Positions 1 to 10,073 are shown, counted from the stretch's first letter. The stretch: 64,000 nt of DNA from Flavobacterium franklandianum (GCF_007097365.1 NZ_VJZR01000003.1:62001-126000), one strand, 5' to 3'. Program-made: numbers and translations. Notes: generated from the sequence alone by a model not told the origin.

Positions 1-1154
1 AATGGGTTGTCATCATCAGTTTTATAAGCTCTTTTTAGGGTTCCAGAAATACCACCAGCAGGAAATAAACTGTGCAATCTGTCATCATCGTTAATTTTTT
101 CGCTGATTTTTTTCAATAAAGCAACCGAGGTATTTGGCGTAATTAGATTATAACGTGATAATCCTGAACCATCAACCCAAGCTATATCATTCGCAAATTC
201 TTTCATAAAATTAGTTTTACTATATTCAATTATAGAATTTGTAGATAAATCGTTAGTCAATGTAGAGGAGCAAACTAAAAGCAATTGTTCTGCTATAAAG
301 TTATCACTGAACAGCATCATTTCTCTTAATACATCATCTGTTTTTTCGCTGTAAATAATTTTGAAACTCTCTGGTAATACAATGTCAATGAGTGATATCT
401 CTTTTTTTGTTTTTTCTTTAAGAATTGCAAGGGCTAACTCAGGACTTGTTTTAAAAGGAATTTGCTTCTTGAATCCAGGTTTAGGGATCGACGAAGGAAA
501 TGTAAATCGATTGCTATAAAAGTCTCTTTTGATAATGAATGTTTCAGAATTAATTTTGGTATCAACTTTGAAAAATGGTCGTAAAAGAGATGGTTGTACT
601 ACTAATTCACCATTGCTGTTTGCAGTTATTTTGGTAATATTTCCTTCAATAGGAAAGGAATTCATTTCGGGTTGAAAATATTCTTCATAGTCATCATAAT
701 TCCAACCTGAACCGTAAAAGTTACCTTTATAATTGTTGGATACAAAAAATAATTTCTTTTCTGAATTTTTTAAAAAATCCAATACTTTGTTGGATTTAAA
801 ACTTTCATAAGCCAGTGTTGGGTCACCTGTTCCCCAAAACAGTAAGGAATCACCTTTGATTGCATATTTCAAAGCCGGAATAGAATCGCCCAACATTTCT
901 AATACAGTATAAAATGTGTACATTTTTGTATTTGATGCAGGAATAAAGTGTTTATTGCCGTTTTGCTCATAAATTATTTTGTCATTGTCCTGATCAAAAA
1001 GAGTAAAACCAGTAAAGTGTTCTTTAAGGATTTCTGATTTTTCAATCAAATGTTTAATTTTATAATGCGTAATTTTTTGGGAATAACTAGTTGTAGTGAA
1101 TAATAATAGCATTATTACACCAGAAATAGAAATTGTAGATTTTAGTTTGATCAT
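1..1154 (-). CDS. dacB: D-alanyl-D-alanine carboxypeptidase/endopeptidase, PBP4 type, partial
   Basis: Penicillin-binding protein of peptidase family S13, which trims or cleaves peptidoglycan peptide cross-links in the periplasm. Reading the minus strand from the ATG at 1154 gives a hydrophobic signal sequence (residues about 7-24), then PASNTK with the SxxK nucleophile serine at residue 74 and lysine at 77. Further on are an SDN motif (within FSDNFIAEQLL) and the family's conserved DGSGLSRYN. The gene runs off the left edge of the window, so the third KTG-type motif and the C-terminus are not visible. About 384 codons are present, against about 430-480 in full-length relatives. The next gene upstream, an esterase, lies only 13 bp away on the same strand, so the two may be cotranscribed. 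Confidence 0.9.
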   Translation of the reverse strand, partial: MIKLKSTISISGVIMLLLFTTTSYSQKITHYKIKHLIEKSEILKEHFTGFTLFDQDNDKIIYEQNGNKHFIPASNTKMYTFYTVLEMLGDSIPALKYAIKGDSLLFWGTGDPTLAYESFKSNKVLDFLKNSEKKLFFVSNNYKGNFYGSGWNYDDYEEYFQPEMNSFPIEGNITKITANSNGELVVQPSLLRPFFKVDTKINSETFIIKRDFYSNRFTFPSSIPKPGFKKQIPFKTSPELALAILKEKTKKEISLIDIVLPESFKIIYSEKTDDVLREMMLFSDNFIAEQLLLVCSSTLTNDLSTNSIIEYSKTNFMKEFANDIAWVDGSGLSRYNLITPNTSVALLKKISEKINDDDRLHSLFPAGGISGTLKRAYKTDDDNP

Positions 1155-1167
1155 ATAAATTTATTTT

Positions 1168-1974
1168 TTAATATAACCACAGAAAGGCGTTAACAAAATT
1201 ATCTCGCCATAATTTTTCGTTATGTTGTCCGCCTTTGACTATCTTTTTCATTGTCAAATTCTTACATTCACATCGTTTTTCTGAAATCAATTCATCAATG
1301 GTATTAAGATTTGTAATCACATCAGCATCCCCTTCATTATCTCCACAAAGGAAATAAATTTTGGTTTTGAGTTTTGGAGTATTATTAGTTAATTCAATGA
1401 TTTCTTTTCGATTGAACCAAAATGCTGGTGAAAAAACACCCGCTTTTCCAAATATTTCAGGATATTTTAAAACGGCATAATACGAAACCAAACCGCCTAG
1501 TGAACTTCCCATAATTGCGGTATTTCTAGCATTTGTTTTTGTTCGGTATTTCGAATCTATTGCTGGTTTTAGAGTTTTGACGATAAATTCGAGATAATTA
1601 TCAGCATTGCCGCCACCGTATTTTTCGTTTTTGTACGGTGTTAATTCCTCGATTCGTTTTTCATTACCGTGCTCAATTCCTATGACAATTACTTGAGCTC
1701 TGAGACTATCCAATTTTTCATCTATATTCCATTCGCCTGCAAAGGAAGTTTTAGCATCAAATAAATTTTGAGCATCGTGGATATACATTACGGGGTATTC
1801 CTTTTTTGAAGTTTCATAATTCTTTGGCAAATAAATCCAGATTTTCTTGGGGCAATTCAATTGTGGTGCTTCGATAGTAAAAGTGGAAACTTGTTTTGAA
1901 GCAGTGTTTTTCTGGGCAAAGGTTTTATCCGTGGCTATAAAAAGAAGAATAAGTAAAGTCAATCGTTGCATCAT
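1168..1974 (-). CDS. Exported alpha/beta-hydrolase, esterase D / Fes-like family
   Basis: Predicted secreted serine esterase of the 'putative esterase' (PF00756) type. Residues 1-20 form a signal peptide ending in FAQ. The core shows MYIHDAQNLFD (residues 63-73), the nucleophile elbow GSSLGG with Ser158, FSPAFWF after it, CGDNEGDAD as the likely acid-residue region and GGQHNEKLW as the likely catalytic histidine region. Relatives hydrolyse sugar or siderophore esters, but the substrate cannot be read from the sequence. Two adjacent ATGs (1974 and 1971) are both possible starts. It lies 13 bp upstream of dacB on the same strand. Confidence 0.85.
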   Translation of the reverse strand: MMQRLTLLILLFIATDKTFAQKNTASKQVSTFTIEAPQLNCPKKIWIYLPKNYETSKKEYPVMYIHDAQNLFDAKTSFAGEWNIDEKLDSLRAQVIVIGIEHGNEKRIEELTPYKNEKYGGGNADNYLEFIVKTLKPAIDSKYRTKTNARNTAIMGSSLGGLVSYYAVLKYPEIFGKAGVFSPAFWFNRKEIIELTNNTPKLKTKIYFLCGDNEGDADVITNLNTIDELISEKRCECKNLTMKKIVKGGQHNEKLWRDNFVNAFLWLY

Positions 1975-2031
1975 TGCTATATTTTGTGTTTCGGATAAAA
2001 AACAATATTTTAGCTAAAAATAACAAATTTG

Positions 2032-2433
2032 ATGCATACTCACGAAGAAAAAATCAGTTTACTTTTAGAAATGATAGCTTTTGCCACAATTGACGGTAAT
2101 TTGCATAAAAAAGAATATGCATTTTTGGCAGTTGTTGCCAATGAATTGAAGATTAATAAGGAAATTTTTAATGATTTGTTTCATCAGGAATTGCCTCATA
2201 TTGTGATAAAATCGGAATTTGAGCGGTTTCATCAGTTGTATCGTTTGGCTTTATTGATGCATTGTGATGGTGTTTTGCACCTAAAAGAAGAAGTTGCCAT
2301 TTTGCAAATAGGAATCGATATGGGACTGAATCCAATTGTTTCCGCTCGTATTCTAAAAATGATGAAAATGAAACAAAGCCCAATAATTGAAGCCGATATT
2401 TTATTGGAAATTTTTAAGGAGCAACATAATTAG
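2032..2433 (+). CDS. TerB-like small helical protein
   Basis: A 133-residue, mostly helical protein. It resembles the TerB / tellurite-resistance-like fold: two related acidic segments, FATIDGNLHKKEYAFLAVV and LLMHCDGVLHLKEEVAIL, each follow a hydrophobic helix, as in TerB domains where paired acidic residues bind metal. No signal peptide or membrane segment is seen. The frame is open from a TTG at 2029, but the ATG at 2032 is the more natural start. It faces the lipocalin gene convergently, with only 27 bp between them. Its function is unknown; housekeeping TerB-like proteins are common in Flavobacteria without tellurite operons. Confidence 0.6.
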   Translation: MHTHEEKISLLLEMIAFATIDGNLHKKEYAFLAVVANELKINKEIFNDLFHQELPHIVIKSEFERFHQLYRLALLMHCDGVLHLKEEVAILQIGIDMGLNPIVSARILKMMKMKQSPIIEADILLEIFKEQHN

Positions 2434-2460
2434 AGATGTTTTTTTTGGATTAATTTGTAA

Positions 2461-2997
2461 TCAATTATGATTCACCCAAATCAGTGCGGAAGTATCATAA
2501 CCAAGGTCTTTTGCGATTTTTAAATAGTCTTTTTTAATAGCTTCAGGCATTGTTTTTTCCCGAGATAACAACCACATATATTTGAGGTTTTTACCCACAA
2601 CTAAAGCATATTTATAATCGGAATCGAGTGCCAGTATATTATATCCTGAATAAAAGGGTCCAAAAAAGGAAACTTTTAACCTTCCCTCAGTAGCATCACC
2701 TACAAACTTTGCTTTCCCTGTCGATGCTACACTTTTGTTTTTTATATAATTGTAACCTTTATTTACAACTTTAATACTACCATCATCGTTCAATGAATAC
2801 TCGGCGGTGGTGTTATTTAAATTTTTTTCAAACACAAAATCAAGTCTTGCTATTTCGAACCAATTGCCTAAATATTTTTCTTTATCAAATCCCTGAATCG
2901 CTTTTGCTCCTTTTGGAATTGAACTGCACGAATTCAACGTAAACAAAGTTGCCGTGAGGAGTGCTGCACTTTCCCAAGCTAAAATTTCCTTTTTCAT
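2461..2997 (-). CDS. blc: Lipocalin family lipoprotein (Blc-like)
   Basis: Bacterial lipocalin, an eight-strand barrel that binds lipids at the outer membrane. It begins with a lipoprotein signal ending in the lipobox LNSC. The lipocalin signature GNWFEIARLDFVFEK follows, and the family C-terminal motif appears as YMWLLSREKTMPE. The length of about 178 residues is normal for Blc. The open frame extends 21 bp upstream to a TTG at 3018, but the ATG at 2997, immediately before KKEIL, gives a proper signal peptide and is preferred. It is the last chromosomal gene before the island beginning near 3.1 kb. Confidence 0.88.
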   Translation of the reverse strand: MKKEILAWESAALLTATLFTLNSCSSIPKGAKAIQGFDKEKYLGNWFEIARLDFVFEKNLNNTTAEYSLNDDGSIKVVNKGYNYIKNKSVASTGKAKFVGDATEGRLKVSFFGPFYSGYNILALDSDYKYALVVGKNLKYMWLLSREKTMPEAIKKDYLKIAKDLGYDTSALIWVNHN

Positions 2998-3118
2998 AAT
3001 AGTAATATTGAATACCAAAGTTCACCAATATAAAACGGTAAATCAATACATTTTTGAATACTTTATGATTTGTTTTTTGGCAAAAAGGGTAAATTGAGGT
3101 TTAACTAATACTATACTT

Positions 3119-3172
3119 TTAGTCGGGAGAGTGCGTTCAGCATTCTAACTTACTCTGGTGCATTAGTGGCTA
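3119..3172. repeat. Island-edge repeat with hairpin (junction A)
   Basis: The stretch directly 3' of the DUF6119-like gene carries TTAGTGGCTA at 3163-3172, in inverted orientation to TAGTCACTAA (4969-4978, 9 of 10 matching) at the other end of that gene. Just outside it is an imperfect hairpin at 3128-3156: AGAGT pairs with ACTCT, and inside GTTCAG pairs with CTAAC. A short TTAGTCGG lies at 3119. There is no T-run as in a normal terminator. I read it as a possible recombination-site-like edge. Confidence 0.45.
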
Positions 3173-4936
3173 TCATTCTCTTTTAATTTGATATGTTAGC
3201 AAATTATAATAATTTGTTCTCATATCGCTTGAACATTGAATTAATGAAAATCGAGCAATATTTGAAGTGAATTTGTCTAAATTAGATTCAACTTTTAAAT
3301 CTTCTTTTAAATGAGAAGTAAAAGCTAAAACGTAACTTATTTTTCTATTGAACAAATTTTTGAATTCTTGAAGAGATAAATTATCAATGTTATGTTGCTT
3401 AGCGACTAAACATGAATACACTTTGTCTAAAATAGTCTTTTCTTCCGTTCCTAGAGATTCTTTCAGTCTTTTAGCTGAAATAACCACTTGATTTGTTAAT
3501 TCACGCATATTTGAACTAAAACCATATTTTACGTGAATTAAATATAGATTTTCATCATCGTATTTTAAAATGTCGCAAAGTTCCAAACCATCTGCAATTA
3601 TGGTATCAACTACAATGTAATTAGGTATTCCATTATATTGTAAGTTATATTTTTTTTCAATCTTGATTACATTTTTATTCCAATTTAAACTTAAAACATT
3701 ACTAGGTGTCGCATAAGTTTTTAAAATATGTTCGGTATTAATTTTTAAGTCATTAATAAACGAATCTCTTAATAAATACCATTTAGTATCAATGAGAAAT
3801 ATTGGCTTACCTTGTACAGGAAACTCTGTAGAAATATGAAATATAAACCCTGAAGAAACAGTACTTTTTTTTATGTTATTTTGATAACAAGTAACTCTAA
3901 CACCTTGTAGAAAAACTTTAAAATTAAATGGATCATTATCACCAAACCTTTCTACAGCTCTTTTTAATACTTCATTATATATTTCTGTTCTGTCGCTTAC
4001 AGTTTTGAAAACACTATAACCTTTTTCTTCATCCTTTTCCTTTAATTTATAATAGTCAGCTTCGTAAAATTTTTCGATGTTGTTTGGATTTGTAAACTCG
4101 TGTTCAAATTTATTATGAGGACTTAAATTTTTATTGTCAATATTTCCAATGTCATTATAAATCCTATTCATTAATTCTGGCTTACAGAAGTTATCTATAA
4201 AATCACGATCGGTTATTTCTTGATATGAACTAAGATAATCAGATGGAACTAATTCATTTATTATTGTAAGTTCATTTATTATTTTATGAAGACTTTCAAA
4301 ATCTACTCCTTTTTTTATTTTGAAAGCTTTACCAACAAAAACTTGTATTCTCTCATTTGGTTTGTTTTTTAGGAAATTAAAATGTAAATCTGAAATTTCT
4401 GTACTCAGTCTTAAATGTATTTCTTGTGGAATTTTACCGAACTTAATATAATCTATAATTTTATATTTACCTCTAAATTGTTGATTTTCGCCAACGATAG
4501 CTCCTGTAATTCCTCTTGATTTAATTGAAGCTAATTCATCGCTTTCAGGTTTCATTATTCGAGCATAAACATTAAGTCCAAAAGATTGGTCAATATATGG
4601 AAGAATGATTTGATAAGCATTTCCACCAATTATGCAAAATATGTCAAATTCAGTTTCAATGAATAAAATTAAAGACAGTTTTTGTTGTGTAAAATCGTTG
4701 GCTTCAGTTAGCTCAGTTGGCAAAAACTCTTGCCAATCGGAAACAAAATCATTTATATTAAATATGTATAAAAAGTAATTTACATTCTCAATTGTTGTCT
4801 GTTTAAGACTTTCAGGATTGAAATTTGCTATAGCCGAAGTATTTATTATTTTTTCTATGACAGATTCCGTAGTCTTCAACTTTTTTAAAAGACGATTTCC
4901 CTTATCAATTCTATAAATTTTTGGATTTTGTGTCAT
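3173..4936 (-). CDS. TIGR04141/DUF6119-like protein, candidate defence or mobile-island gene
   Basis: A protein of about 587 residues that I match by eye to the sporadically distributed TIGR04141 (DUF6119) family. Supporting landmarks are FLIDTKWYLLRDSFINDL in the middle and GLELCDILKYDDENLYLIHVK in the C-terminal third. The latter has an acidic pair followed by a beta-strand ending in H-V-K, a spacing that resembles PD-(D/E)xK nuclease cores; that comparison is inference. No signal peptide or membrane helix is seen. The frame opens at a GTG (4975) inside the junction repeat; the ATG at 4936 before TQNPKIYRI looks better. The FRG gene lies upstream on the same strand. The biochemical function is not known. 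Confidence 0.6.
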   Translation of the reverse strand: MTQNPKIYRIDKGNRLLKKLKTTESVIEKIINTSAIANFNPESLKQTTIENVNYFLYIFNINDFVSDWQEFLPTELTEANDFTQQKLSLILFIETEFDIFCIIGGNAYQIILPYIDQSFGLNVYARIMKPESDELASIKSRGITGAIVGENQQFRGKYKIIDYIKFGKIPQEIHLRLSTEISDLHFNFLKNKPNERIQVFVGKAFKIKKGVDFESLHKIINELTIINELVPSDYLSSYQEITDRDFIDNFCKPELMNRIYNDIGNIDNKNLSPHNKFEHEFTNPNNIEKFYEADYYKLKEKDEEKGYSVFKTVSDRTEIYNEVLKRAVERFGDNDPFNFKVFLQGVRVTCYQNNIKKSTVSSGFIFHISTEFPVQGKPIFLIDTKWYLLRDSFINDLKINTEHILKTYATPSNVLSLNWNKNVIKIEKKYNLQYNGIPNYIVVDTIIADGLELCDILKYDDENLYLIHVKYGFSSNMRELTNQVVISAKRLKESLGTEEKTILDKVYSCLVAKQHNIDNLSLQEFKNLFNRKISYVLAFTSHLKEDLKVESNLDKFTSNIARFSLIQCSSDMRTNYYNLLTYQIKRE

Positions 4937-4968
4937 AAATTGGTTTTGTTGTTCACGATTTAAAAATA

Positions 4969-5038
4969 TAGTCACTAACTAATTTAAATGAGCCTCTCTT
5001 GCCCAAATCCGTTTTAGTGGCTGTTAGTGGCTGGCAAT
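4969..5038. repeat. Inverted-repeat junction between the two island genes (junction B)
   Basis: On the plus strand AGTCACTAA (4970-4978) is followed by TTAGTGGCT twice (5014-5022 and 5024-5032). The outer arms form a 9-bp inverted repeat with one mismatch around a 35-base centre. That centre holds a small hairpin (TGGGC/GCTCA on the minus strand). The second TTAGTGGC copy is an exact 9-base inverted partner of GCCACTAAC at 5899-5907, across the FRG gene. The layout recalls a folded attC-like cassette boundary, but the integron GTTRRRY consensus is not met. Confidence 0.5.
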
Positions 5039-5872
5039 TTATCCGTAATATTTCTTTAGATATTTAGCTTGGTTTTCTAATTCAGGAAATAAGGTTGCTT
5101 CATTTATCCCTAATAAATTTAATTCATCAATAATGTCATCTTTACTATTGTTATTGATCTCAAAATCAACATCTTTTAACTCTAAATTAATTATCCAATC
5201 ATTTGGAATTTTTGCTGGTAAAGCTTTTGTTCCATTTACACCAAAGATTAAAAAAGCACCGCTTTGTTTAATTATTCTGTTGTTATTTTGTTTAACTTTG
5301 ACAGCAACAACTCTTTCAATATCACTTGCGTTAATTATATTTTGAAAATATGATTTTTCTTCTTTGATTTCGTGTAGTAAATAACCTAAATCTTCTTGCT
5401 CATTAAATTCATAGTTCTTTAAATTACGTATTTTTTCAATTGAAAAACTTAAAGGCCTTTTTGCAATATTTGCAATTATTGAAACTGTATCGCTATCATA
5501 GTATTTTATGTCTTCTTTTGGTACTTTAAAAGCAAACACTTTTCCATCTTGCTTACTTTTTTCGTTGCAGGCAAAATAAAGAGCAACTAATGGATTTGTC
5601 GTAATGTCGAGAAGTCTAGTTGGTAAACCATAATGTTGCATTTTTACTAATTTTTCTAATGCACTTTTTTCATTTAAAAAATCACTCGGAGTTCTTAATA
5701 TAAATTCTTTGAAAATTTTATTTTCATTTGATATTATTCGTTTTGAACGATAAATACTTGGTTCTAAAACAAAATTTTTATCAGAATGTCCTCGAAAATA
5801 AAGCTCAAAATCTCTTTTTTTAGGTATTTTTTGCAATTCTTTTATGAAGTCGGAAATTGTGTTTATAGGCAT
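5039..5872 (-). CDS. FRG domain-containing protein
   Basis: A 277-residue protein with a clear FRG domain (PF08867). The naming motif is in ELYFRGHSDKNFVLEPSIYR (residues about 23-42), and the second conserved block, MQHYGLPTRLLDITTNPLVA, falls near residues 78-97 and runs into LYFACNE. FRG domains are common in mobile and defence-associated bacterial proteins, sometimes fused to toxins or nucleases; the molecular activity is unsettled. The C-terminal half is charged and has no recognised domain. The ATG at 5872 follows an AT-rich leader, and GTTAGTGGC-type repeats lie on both sides. It is the upstream gene of a two-gene unit with the DUF6119-like gene (102 bp between the stop and the preferred downstream ATG). 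Confidence 0.82.
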   Translation of the reverse strand: MPINTISDFIKELQKIPKKRDFELYFRGHSDKNFVLEPSIYRSKRIISNENKIFKEFILRTPSDFLNEKSALEKLVKMQHYGLPTRLLDITTNPLVALYFACNEKSKQDGKVFAFKVPKEDIKYYDSDTVSIIANIAKRPLSFSIEKIRNLKNYEFNEQEDLGYLLHEIKEEKSYFQNIINASDIERVVAVKVKQNNNRIIKQSGAFLIFGVNGTKALPAKIPNDWIINLELKDVDFEINNNSKDDIIDELNLLGINEATLFPELENQAKYLKKYYG

Positions 5873-5895
5873 ATTTTACTTTTGATTTTTGATTG

Positions 5896-5932
5896 GTTGC
5901 CACTAACATATACTCGCTACATACTAGTGCAT
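5896..5932. repeat. Island-edge repeat (junction C)
   Basis: GCCACTAAC (5899-5907) is the exact reverse complement of GTTAGTGGC at 5024-5032, so the FRG gene is bracketed by inverted copies. A second short arm, TAGTGC (5925-5930), can pair with GCCACTA here to form a local imperfect palindrome. It marks the right edge of the accessory island. Confidence 0.45.
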
Positions 5933-6050
5933 ATTCTTCCAAAATTGGGTATATAGTCGAAGGTTTGTTTTTCTTTATTATTCATCAAATATATAAAATT
6001 TATATTACAAAATTTTAAAGTATAAATAATTATTTTGCTCTCGTACAATT

Positions 6051-6200
6051 CCCTAGCCCCGACCGCAATGCAAATCCTTGTGGGCTACAATGGATTTTTT
6101 TCTTGCCCAAAAAGAACGACCAAAGGAAGTTCCTTTTGGGGCGTAGAAAAAACCAGTTTTAGAACGCAAGATTGTAATGAAGTGCTAGACTTAGCTCCTG
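6051..6200 (+). repeat. Dispersed CCTAGCCC...TAGCTCCT element upstream of trmD
   Basis: A noncoding block that starts CCTAGCCCCGACCGCAATG and ends GCTAGACTTAGCTCCTGAA. The same beginning and end, with a shorter middle, recur at 60073-60155 upstream of the PASTA gene, in the same orientation relative to the downstream gene. The 5' part (AAATCCTT) and 3' part (AAGATTGTAATGAAG) can partly pair across the element. It could be a degenerate palindromic repeat or a structured leader. A TACCTTTG -7 box lies just downstream, near 6214. Confidence 0.5.
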
Positions 6201-6240
6201 AAAAAAAACTTTGTACCTTTGCGACCTAGAAAATAAAAAA

Positions 6241-6918
6241 ATGCGCATAGATATTATTACCGTTCTCCCAGAATTATTGCGAAGTCCGTTTGAGGCTTCA
6301 ATGATGAAACGTGCCATCGACAAAGGAATTGTGGAAGTTCACTTTCATAATCTACGAGATTACACGACCAACAAACAAAAAAGTGTCGACGATTATCCTT
6401 ATGGTGGTGGAGCTGGAATGGTAATGAATATTCAGCCTATTGATGATTGTATCACGCATTTGAAAAGCGAAAGAACCTACGACGAAATCATTTATATGTC
6501 ACCCGACGGGGAAACTTTGAATCAGAAAATGGCCAACACGATGTCGATGTATGAAAATATTATAATCCTTTGTGGTCATTATAAAGGTGTGGATCAGCGC
6601 GTTCGTGACCATTTTATCACAAAAGAAATCTCGATTGGCGATTATGTTTTGAGTGGGGGAGAATTAGGTGCTTTGGTTTTGTGCGATGCATTAATACGAT
6701 TAATTCCTGGCGTTTTGAGTGATGAAACCTCAGCTTTGACGGATAGTTTTCAGGATAATTTGTTATCGGGACCAATATACACAAGACCTGCCGATTACAA
6801 AGGCTGGAAAGTTCCCGAAGTTCTCACCAGCGGAAATTTTGCCAAAATTGACAAATGGCGCGAGGATATGGCGTATGAACACACAAAGAATAGACGACCG
6901 GATTTGCTTGGGGAATAG
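6241..6918 (+). CDS. trmD: tRNA (guanine-N1)-methyltransferase TrmD
   Basis: TrmD methylates G37 of tRNAs reading CCN and CUN/CGG-type codons, using S-adenosylmethionine, and prevents +1 frameshifting. The N-terminus [13 protein letters not shown] is typical. SPOUT-knot motifs are present: [26 protein letters not shown], and [19 protein letters not shown] near residues 130-148. The C-terminal helical part ([17 protein letters not shown]) is complete. The length of 225 residues is normal. The frame extends upstream to a TTG at 6211, but the ATG at 6241 matches the family start. In many bacteria trmD precedes rplS, and here rplS follows about 300 bp later. Confidence 0.97.
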   Translation: MRIDIITVLPELLRSPFEASMMKRAIDKGIVEVHFHNLRDYTTNKQKSVDDYPYGGGAGMVMNIQPIDDCITHLKSERTYDEIIYMSPDGETLNQKMANTMSMYENIIILCGHYKGVDQRVRDHFITKEISIGDYVLSGGELGALVLCDALIRLIPGVLSDETSALTDSFQDNLLSGPIYTRPADYKGWKVPEVLTSGNFAKIDKWREDMAYEHTKNRRPDLLGE

Positions 6919-7100
6919 TTGGCAGATGGCAGTTAGCAGATGGCAGTTAGCAGATGGCAGTGTTGGAATAGGTTGCAGATTTCAGTTTGCAGTTTGCAGT
7001 GTTGGAATAAATAAAAGTTGGCAGTTGGCAATCTGAATTCTCAATCTACCTTTTTTGAATCTGAAATCTGAATTTCTGAAACCTGCTATCCGAAATCTGC
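6919..7100. repeat. Degenerate short tandem repeats between trmD and rplS
   Basis: Starts with three near-identical tandem units of about 14 bases (GGCAGTTAGCAGAT type, 6920-6960). Related CAGTTTGCAGTGTTGGAATA copies follow, then AATCTGAAATCTGAATTTCTGAAACC and CGAAATCTGCAACC-type units. No credible gene is present; a short open frame over the trmD end merely translates the repeats. The same style of repeat recurs at 41450-41485 and 55736-55762. Confidence 0.75.
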
Positions 7101-7115
7101 AACCTTAAAAAAAAG

Positions 7116-7146
7116 TTTGTAAATTACCAAAAAAGGTGTAAATTTG
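7116..7146 (+). promoter_or_regulatory. Bacteroidota-type promoter of rplS
   Basis: TTTG at 7116-7119, exactly 19 bases, then TAAATTTG at 7139-7146: a perfect match to the Bacteroidota -33/-7 consensus. It predicts transcription starting near 7152 and a leader of about 65 bases before the rplS ATG at 7219, so rplS has its own promoter separate from trmD. Confidence 0.75.
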
Positions 7147-7218
7147 CACCCTCATTAGACCAACCTCTGGCGAAAACCGTGAATGTTGCTCTTTTTAAAA
7201 CCATAAATATAAATTAAA

Positions 7219-7569
7219 ATGGCAGATTTATTGAAATTCGTTCAAGACGAGTTTGTAACAAGAAAAGATTTCCCTGTATTCGGTGCTGGTGATACTATCA
7301 CAGTTTTCTATGAAATTAAAGAGGGTGAAAAAACAAGAACACAGTTTTTTAAAGGTGTTGTTATTCAAAGAAGAGGTTCTGGAAACACAGAAACTTTTAC
7401 TATTCGTAAAATGTCAGGTGCTATTGGAGTAGAGCGTATCTTCCCAGTAAACTTGCCAGCTTTGCAAAAAATTGAAATCAACAAAAAAGGTGCTGTTCGT
7501 AGAGCTAGAATTTACTACTTCAGAGAACTTACTGGTAAAAAAGCTAAGATTAGAGATAAAAGAAGATAG
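7219..7569 (+). CDS. rplS: Large ribosomal subunit protein bL19
   Basis: Ribosomal protein bL19, located at the 30S-50S interface. The sequence is complete at 116 residues and contains the family core: FPVFGAGDTITVFYEIKEG, FFKGVVIQRRGSG, FTIRKMSGAIGVERIFP and the basic C-terminal KKGAVRRARIYYFR. It is led by a clear promoter at 7116 and closed by a strong terminator at 7589, so it is probably a single-gene unit. The leader could hold an autoregulatory structure (see findings). Confidence 0.98.
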   Translation: MADLLKFVQDEFVTRKDFPVFGAGDTITVFYEIKEGEKTRTQFFKGVVIQRRGSGNTETFTIRKMSGAIGVERIFPVNLPALQKIEINKKGAVRRARIYYFRELTGKKAKIRDKRR

Positions 7570-7588
7570 TTTACTATCACTTTATTAT

Positions 7589-7620
7589 AAAACTCCCAAT
7601 TCATTTGGGAGTTTTTTTTT
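7589..7620 (+). terminator. Rho-independent terminator after rplS
   Basis: AAACTCCCAA and TTGGGAGTTT pair around a four-base loop and run into ten T residues. Confidence 0.9.
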
Positions 7621-7817
7621 GATAAGAACAGCCTATTTGTTATAAAAATAGTTCCACATACTTTTGGCAAAAAAGCTTTGTATTTTCATTTAGACAAAAA
7701 AAGAAGCTGATTTTTAATATTTCGCTTTCAGCCAATTAAAAAATCATAATTTCATAATTTTTTAAACTAAATCAAGGTGTTTTTCCATTTACGAAAACGT
7801 TTTTCTTACATTTGTAA

Positions 7818-10073
<2,256 letters not shown>

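Noticed and set aside
4970..5032. True integron attC site
   Set aside because: The arms do not meet GTTRRRY/RYYYAAC and no integron integrase is present in the window; kept only as attC-like.
5133..5345. 70-codon plus-strand frame inside the FRG gene
   Set aside because: Antisense shadow of a clear FRG-domain coding region.
6211..6240. Upstream TTG start for trmD
   Set aside because: It would add ten residues ([10 protein letters not shown]) not seen in TrmD; the ATG at 6241 matches the family N-terminus.
6919..6965. Possible CRISPR array
   Set aside because: Units of about 14 bases without unique spacers, and no cas genes nearby.
6839..7036. 65-codon open frame over the trmD end and following repeats
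   Set aside because: It overlaps trmD in another frame and then translates the tandem repeat; no protein-like composition.
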